A DNA stretch of 15,695 bases, taken from contig CALSCO010001024.1 of NCBI GenBank assembly GCA_943704415.1, positions 1 to 15,695 of the forward strand, read 5' to 3'. The DNA comes from Parvularia atlantis. Lineage: Eukaryota; Opisthokonta; Rotosphaerida. Each line of letters starts with the position of its first letter. Position 1 is the stretch's first letter. This document shows positions 11,271 to 15,695 of this stretch, piece by piece. Below the pieces are notes generated by a model. It made no database searches. It saw only the letters and a list, made by a program, of their open reading frames with translations, and was not told the DNA's origin. The translations under genes and the position numbers were made by a program.

Positions 11271-12458
11271 CTACATCTGCAGCGCCGCCAGCACACGCCC
11301 TGCGATCGCCTGGAACGCCTGCGCCGACGCGCTCTCCGGGTGGCGGAGCACGATGGCTGTGCGCGCGTGAGCACGGCCGACGTGCCGCCACAGCAGGCCG
11401 CGCACGCTGCCCCGCGTCGCTCGCGCTGGCCAGGGCAGGCTCGATGGGCACCTCGCCGAGCACGGGCACGCCGAGCGCCTCGGCCGTCTTGCGCACGCCG
11501 TCGCGGCCGAAGAGGTACGTGCGCTCACTGCAGTGACCGCACACAAAGTAGCTCATGTTGTCGACGATGCCGAGAATCTGCGTGCGCACGCGTGCATGAG
11601 CTGGGCGCAGCTGCGCGAGCGCAGCGACGCACCGGCACGTCGACCTTGCTAAACATGTCGACGCCCTTGCGCACCGCGCCGAGCGCGACCTCTTGCGGCG
11701 TCGACACGATGACGGCGCCGGCGAGGGGCACCTGCTGCGTGATCGTGAGCTGCGTGTCGCCCGTGCCCGGCGGCATGTCGATCACGAGCACGTCCAGCGC
11801 GCCCCAGTCGACCTGGCGCAGCAGCTGCTCGAGCGCCTTCATGACCTGTCGCTTCGTGAGCGACGCTGCGGCGGTTGCTGCGGGCGCACCATGAGCCCGC
11901 GCCACACAACCGCCGCCGACTCGGGCGCGAGCAGGCCCATCGACATGACCTGCACGCCGTGGTTGCGCAGCGGCACCATCATGCCGCCTGCGTGCGCTCG
12001 CGTGTCAGCCGTGACTGCGTGCGCACGGGCACGCACGTGCGTTGATCTCGGGCGCGCCCGACACGCCCAGCATGCGCGGCACGGACGGGCCGAATAGGTC
12101 GGCGTCGAGGACGCCGACGGCGCGCTTCTGCCGCGCCAGGGCAACGGCCAGGTTGACTGCGCCCGCACAATCAGCACCTGCACAGCGGCAGCGCGCGCGA
12201 GTGGCAGCATGCACCGGCCGTCGTCGACTTGCCCACACCGCCCTTGCCCGACGCGACGGCGACGACGCGCTCGACGCCGGCGATCGGCGTGCGCTGCGGC
12301 AGCCCGACGCGCATCCGCGCCTGTGCCGCGGCCGACAGCGGCGGCGCCGCGCGCGGCAGCCCCTGCGTGCCCGCTTCAGCGCGCTGTCCGCACCCCGCCG
12401 CAGGCGCATCGCCCACCAGCGGGTTGTCGTGCCGCAGCAGCCGCCCCCCCCGCATCAT
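11271..12458 (-). CDS. NUBPL: NUBPL/IND1 iron-sulfur protein, complex I assembly
   Basis: This Mrp/NBP35-family P-loop ATPase delivers a 4Fe-4S cluster during mitochondrial complex I assembly. Minus-strand exons: 12458-12215, 12156-12037, 11987-11890, 11845-11633, 11577-11406, 11356-11271; 310 residues, against about 319 in human. The sequence shows [20 protein letters not shown], the deviant Walker [10 protein letters not shown] (71-79), [32 protein letters not shown] (177-184), [11 protein letters not shown], then [10 protein letters not shown] with the bridging CxxC at 238-241. The end, [12 protein letters not shown], is typical of the family. The arginine-rich start [10 protein letters not shown] suggests a mitochondrial presequence, which favours the mitochondrial NUBPL over cytosolic NBP35 or CFD1. 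All five introns start GTGC. The first ATG is at 12458; the exact N-terminus is less certain than the core. Confidence 0.92.
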
Positions 12459-12968
12459 CCGTGACAGCGCCAATCGATGGCCATGTGGCGGCCACGTGGC
12501 GCGCTGTGTCGGCTCGCTCGCGCCCTGCGTCCGACCCACAAGCGCTGGGGCGCGCGAGGCGCGTCGGCCACCGGTGGCGCGTGCTTGTGCAGGACGGATC
12601 GACCAAGGATGGCGCGGAACGCCCCGTGTTCTAGGCCACGGGTGCGCAGCCGCGGCGAGTCACAGAGCGCGCGCCTGGCCCCTCTGCGGGCCGTCTCCAG
12701 CGCGCCGCTCGGACTGTCACCATCCGCGAGCGATGCGAGGCCGCGGCGGCGCTGGCCGCGGGTTGAGCTGCGCCTCTGGCGACTGTGCTTTCCGCGTGCT
12801 GGCCCGACGCGGCCCTTCCTCTTATTCCAGATCGTGGTCGACAAGCCACTACGTGGCGCTGACGGCTGGGACAAACCAAGGGGACGACAGCACCTCCCAA
12901 CACACACCACACAACACCACACAAACCAGCGGGAAACAGCGGGGCGCGCCACGCACACACACACACAT
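12459..12968. other. 510-bp gap, no supported gene
   Basis: This is the longest non-genic stretch between identified genes here. It lies between the NUBPL start and the SEC24 stop, both on the minus strand, so it should hold the SEC24 3' end and the NUBPL promoter. I found no tRNA B-box, 5S or U-RNA signature. Plus-strand frames are open (ATG at 12477; a separate frame ends in TAG at 12632-12634), but their third codon positions are less GC-rich than in the real genes and no family is recognisable. A TTATTCCAG motif at about 12822-12830 looks like a splice acceptor without a partner. Confidence 0.5.
12901..12967. repeat. CA-rich simple repeats downstream of SEC24 stop
   Basis: CA/CCA-rich sequence at 12901-12926 and a (CA)n run at 12954-12967 lie directly after the SEC24 stop, separated by GC-rich DNA. 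On the SEC24 sense strand they read as GT/TG-rich. Such sequence is a common downstream element for mRNA 3' processing, so it may be functional rather than only slippage. Confidence 0.6.
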
Positions 12969-15640
12969 CTACGCCGCGGCCTTCTCGCGCAGCATCGCCA
13001 GGAACTGCATGTACGCCGGCGCCTTCTCCGTCTTGTCCTCCGCGAGCAGGCTGAAGAAGACCATGCGCAGCGCCGGGTCCTGGTCCTGCGGTCGCGGCTG
13101 AGCACGCGCACGGTGCACACACACGGGCCACGCGCACCTCCTTGCATACGATCAGCGGCGTGAAGCCCGGCCGGTTCTCGCGGACCTTGCCCACGATCGA
13201 GTTGACGCGCTGCGAGAAGGCGTTCTCCAGCGGCGGCAGCGTAACCTGCACCGTGCATCTTAAGACGCCGCGTGCCGCACGCCGCCCCGCCGCCCCGCCG
13301 CCCCGCCGGCGCGCACCTTGCCCATCGGCACCTCGTCGTACGACTTGGTCCCAAACAGGTCGCGCAGCAGCTCGGTCGGCACGATGCGCGAGAAAAACAG
13401 GTACAGCGTCGTGCCGTCGTCGCACAGGTACAGCCCGTGCCGCTCGAGCGCCTCGCTCGCAAGGCGCAGCGTCAGCGGCAGCACGATCTGGCCCGTCTGC
13501 GGGTCCGGCAGGCCGGCCTGGCGCACGCCGTGTCAGCGCGCGATCCACGTATACATGCACGCGCCCTCGCACCGTCGCGTCCAGCAGGTGCAGCGCGTAC
13601 AGCCGCGGCAGGAAGTGCACCGTCGACAGCGTCAGGGGCAGCGTGCGCACATACGCCATCGCCGCCGCGCGTTCGTCGAGCGACGTGCGGATGCCCGCGC
13701 GCAGCGCAGCCTGCTCGAGAGCATCAGCCGTGCGCTGCTGCACTGTGCCTCGACCACGCGCACGTGTTTGGTCAGCGACAGGATCATCAGCGGCAGCGCC
13801 GCCAGGTTCTCGGGCAGTAGCAGCTGTTGTGGCGCACGCATGGTGAGCCCCGACCGCGCGACAGTTGTCGCCGCACCTGGCTCGTCATCGCATTGCTCAC
13901 AACCGATGACTTGTACACCTGCAGCAGCTCGATCACCTTGTTGACGAGCGCGTCGCGCGCGTCCTCGAGCTTGCTCGTGAGCGCGCGCTCGACGGCTGCG
14001 CCCCGCGTCAGCGCGCTAACACGCGCGCTTACCAACGGGTCCTCCGCGACGCACCCATCTTGCTCAGCAGGTTGGCCATCGCTGGCGCCGACGCTGACGC
14101 ATACATGTCCGCGAGGCTGTTGGTCACGGGCAGCGCGAGCGTGAGCACGCGGATGCGGCGCTCGCCTGGTCGTGCGCATGCGGTCTCAGCACGCTGCGCG
14201 CCGCAGGTGCAGAGCGCGCAAACCGAAATGTGTCGTGAACAGCAGCGCCGTCTGGAAGCACACGAGCGGGCCGGGCAGGTTCTCCTCGATCGTCATCTGG
14301 TACGCGAAGGCATTGTCGGGCGAGACGGTCGAGAGCGCGAGCAGGTCCATCGAGCGGATGAAAAAGTTGCCGTGAAACGCGCTCATGCGGATGCCTGCGC
14401 GGCCGCATGCGCTCAGGCCCCGTCGCTCGCAGGCGCGCGCGCATGCACGCACGCATGCACGTACCCTTGGACGCGCGCACGCGCAGCACGGCCTCGAGGC
14501 CCAGCGGCCTGCTCAGGTAGTGCTGAAAGTCGCCCGCAAACTTGATCGCGTCCTCGGGCGCGGTCGCGCGGAAGTGCGGATACACGCGCAGTGATCCGCT
14601 CGTGTAGTGCGGCCCGCAGTCTTGCGCCGACCGTGTCAGCCGGCGGCGATGCGACAACGCGCGGCGCACCGAGCGTCGCCACGTCAACATAGCCCTGGGG
14701 GAACAGGAACAGGTCCACCGAGACCTGCACACGCGAGCAGTCGACCGCGAACGTCTTGTAAAAGTCAGTGCTGGTGACCTCGAGCGCGGTCGTCTCCTGA
14801 ATCATCCCATCCGTCAGCCACGGGCGCGGGCCACCCGGTCGCCGCCGCGCGCCTTGGCCGTGTCCATGATCTTCGGGTCCTCGCGGTTCTTGAGTGCGCC
14901 GACGCCCTCGTTGGGCATGACCGCCTGGAACACGCAGATCTTGCCGCCGATGGGCGTCTGGCGTCGGCGCGGCGCGTGAGCCGACTGCGTACAGCCGAGC
15001 CGGGCGCGCACCAGCATCTTCTGCGCGGCCAGGAGCGCCGAGCCGAGCGCGTTCTTGGGGTTTTGCGTCGTCTTCAACATGTCCGGCAAGCGCTGCAGAA
15101 GCGCCTCGATCGGCGCGCGCGACTCCTTCAGGTTGACGAGCAGGTCGTCTGGCCGCGGCAGGAACACCTCCTCGAGGTCCGACACGACAAACATCTGCGG
15201 CTGAGACAGGTCGGGCTGGTCGCAACCGCGGCGTGTGAGAGCGCGGCCACGCAGCGGCCACACAGAGCGCACGCACGTGCAGGTTGAAGAAGTGCAGTGC
15301 CGAGTCGACAGCGATGAACGCGACCTTGGTGCGCCCGTCCTGGTTCGGGATCGAGTCGAGCGTCTCGAGCATGGTGCGCGCGGCGGTGGCGACCTGCCCG
15401 CGCGCGCGGCGTCTGTCAGCGCCACAGCGGCGGCACGGCAGGTGCACCCGCCACGCACCATGCCGCACGCCACGGCCAGGTACGACACGTCCATCACAAA
15501 GACGTAGGCGACGGGCTGCGGCGGCCGCACCATGTATTCGGACGGCGCGATAAACTCGACCACGCCGTGGGTGAGCTCGGGCCGGCGGTAGCGGTCTATT
15601 CTCTGCTGCGTGGCCATGTCGTAGTCAAAGTCGTTGGGCA
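12969..15640 (-). CDS. SEC24: SEC24 COPII cargo adaptor, C-terminal 643 residues (5' partial)
   Basis: SEC24 pairs with SEC23 in the inner COPII coat and selects cargo leaving the ER. Minus-strand exons: 15640-15459, 15393-15277, 15215-15012, 14957-14835, 14796-14670, 14620-14465, 14394-14224, 14165-14055, 13995-13877, 13823-13764, 13710-13573, 13517-13317, 13245-13138, 13085-12969. The trunk domain is clear: [55 protein letters not shown] and [11 protein letters not shown]. It is followed by [30 protein letters not shown], the helical [17 protein letters not shown] and a gelsolin-like end with [17 protein letters not shown]. The N-terminal disordered region and zinc finger lie beyond the right edge. 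Intron 14834-14797 (38 nt, GTGGCC donor) is the shortest I placed. The 14223 (GTTTG) and 14464 (GTACG) donors also deviate. Assignment to SEC24 rather than SEC23 rests on the trunk phrases. Confidence 0.95.
13281..13308 (-). repeat. Triple 8-bp G-rich repeat in a SEC24 intron
   Basis: The unit GCCGCCCC is repeated three times, plus half a unit, on the plus strand. It therefore reads as repeated GGGGCGGC in the SEC24 pre-mRNA, within the 71-nt intron 13316-13246. The three four-G runs and neighbouring GG pairs could form a G-quadruplex in the transcript. Confidence 0.75.
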
Positions 15641-15695
15641 CTGGCGCAGCGCGGTGAGCGAGCGAGCGGGGTGGCCGCGCGGCGGGCGGGCGGGC
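15641..15695 (-). other. 3' end of a SEC24 intron cut by the window edge
   Basis: Read on the minus strand, this holds a CTCAC branch-like motif and ends in CCAG immediately before the SEC24 codon fragment at 15640, as in the other introns. The edge is a GGGC/GGCG repeat (15677-15695). No exon sequence is recognisable, so the intron donor lies outside. Confidence 0.6.

Noticed and set aside
11357-11409. GC-AG intron in NUBPL (CA|GCGTGCGC)
   Set aside because: Moving the donor two bases downstream gives a GTGCGC donor with a correct codon join (Q-P-I-V), so no non-canonical donor is needed.
10288-11589. 433-codon minus-strand frame running from NUBPL across the XRCC2-like gene
   Set aside because: Only its first part is a NUBPL exon. 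The rest is antisense to the XRCC2-like gene and is replaced by a spliced NUBPL end at 11271.
12600-12870. Possible tRNA or small RNA near GGTCGAC and GGATCGACC motifs
   Set aside because: The motifs only loosely resemble a B-box (GGTTCGANNCC), and I could not fold an acceptor stem or anticodon arm around them.
12477-13163. 228-codon plus-strand frame starting MAMWRPRGALCRLARALR
   Set aside because: The start looks like a mitochondrial presequence, but the frame then becomes low-complexity, has noticeably fewer G/C third positions than the real genes, and runs antisense into SEC24 exons.

Overview
This is a very GC-rich nuclear segment from a eukaryote, probably a free-living protist. Every gene I recognise is eukaryotic (MCM5, SEC24, MPC1, NUBPL/IND1, an XRCC2-like RAD51 paralogue, a BAH-domain protein, a polycystin-1-like GPS receptor). 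All but one are cut by tiny introns of about 38-74 nt. By hand I placed 49 introns. About 41 begin GTGCG, and many carry a CTGAC or CTCAC branch-like motif shortly before the 3' AG. The lineage cannot be fixed from the sequence. A REJ/GAIN/GPS polycystin with CGVCGG cysteine motifs argues against fungi and land plants. It would suit an apusomonad, choanoflagellate or similar unicellular relative of animals, but that is inference.

Layout, left to right. 1-317: flank with no recognisable gene. 318-2038 (+): C-terminal half of MCM5, 11 exons, 5' end missing. 2080-2744 (+): small BAH-domain protein. 2947-9685 (+): a 17-exon, about 1,939-residue polycystin-1-like membrane protein. 9761-10390 (-): mitochondrial pyruvate carrier MPC1, 5 exons including a 16-nt microexon. 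10438-11238 (+): intronless XRCC2-like recombinase paralogue, divergent from MPC1 across 47 bp. 11271-12458 (-): NUBPL/IND1, convergent with XRCC2 across 32 bp. 12459-12968: a 510-bp stretch with no gene I can support. 12969-15640 (-): C-terminal 643 residues of SEC24, 14 exons, 5' end beyond the right edge.

The genes do not form one pathway. Two serve DNA replication or repair (MCM5, XRCC2-like), two serve mitochondria (MPC1, NUBPL), one is a COPII coat subunit, one is probably a chromatin reader, and one is a cell-surface receptor. What unites the region is compactness: most intergenic gaps are 32-75 bp.

The most unusual object is the receptor. It joins a secreted cysteine-motif and glycine-rich beta-helix-like ectodomain to REJ, GAIN and GPS modules and the polycystin-1 membrane segments TM1-TM5. 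It lacks both the PLAT domain and the TM6-TM11 channel part.
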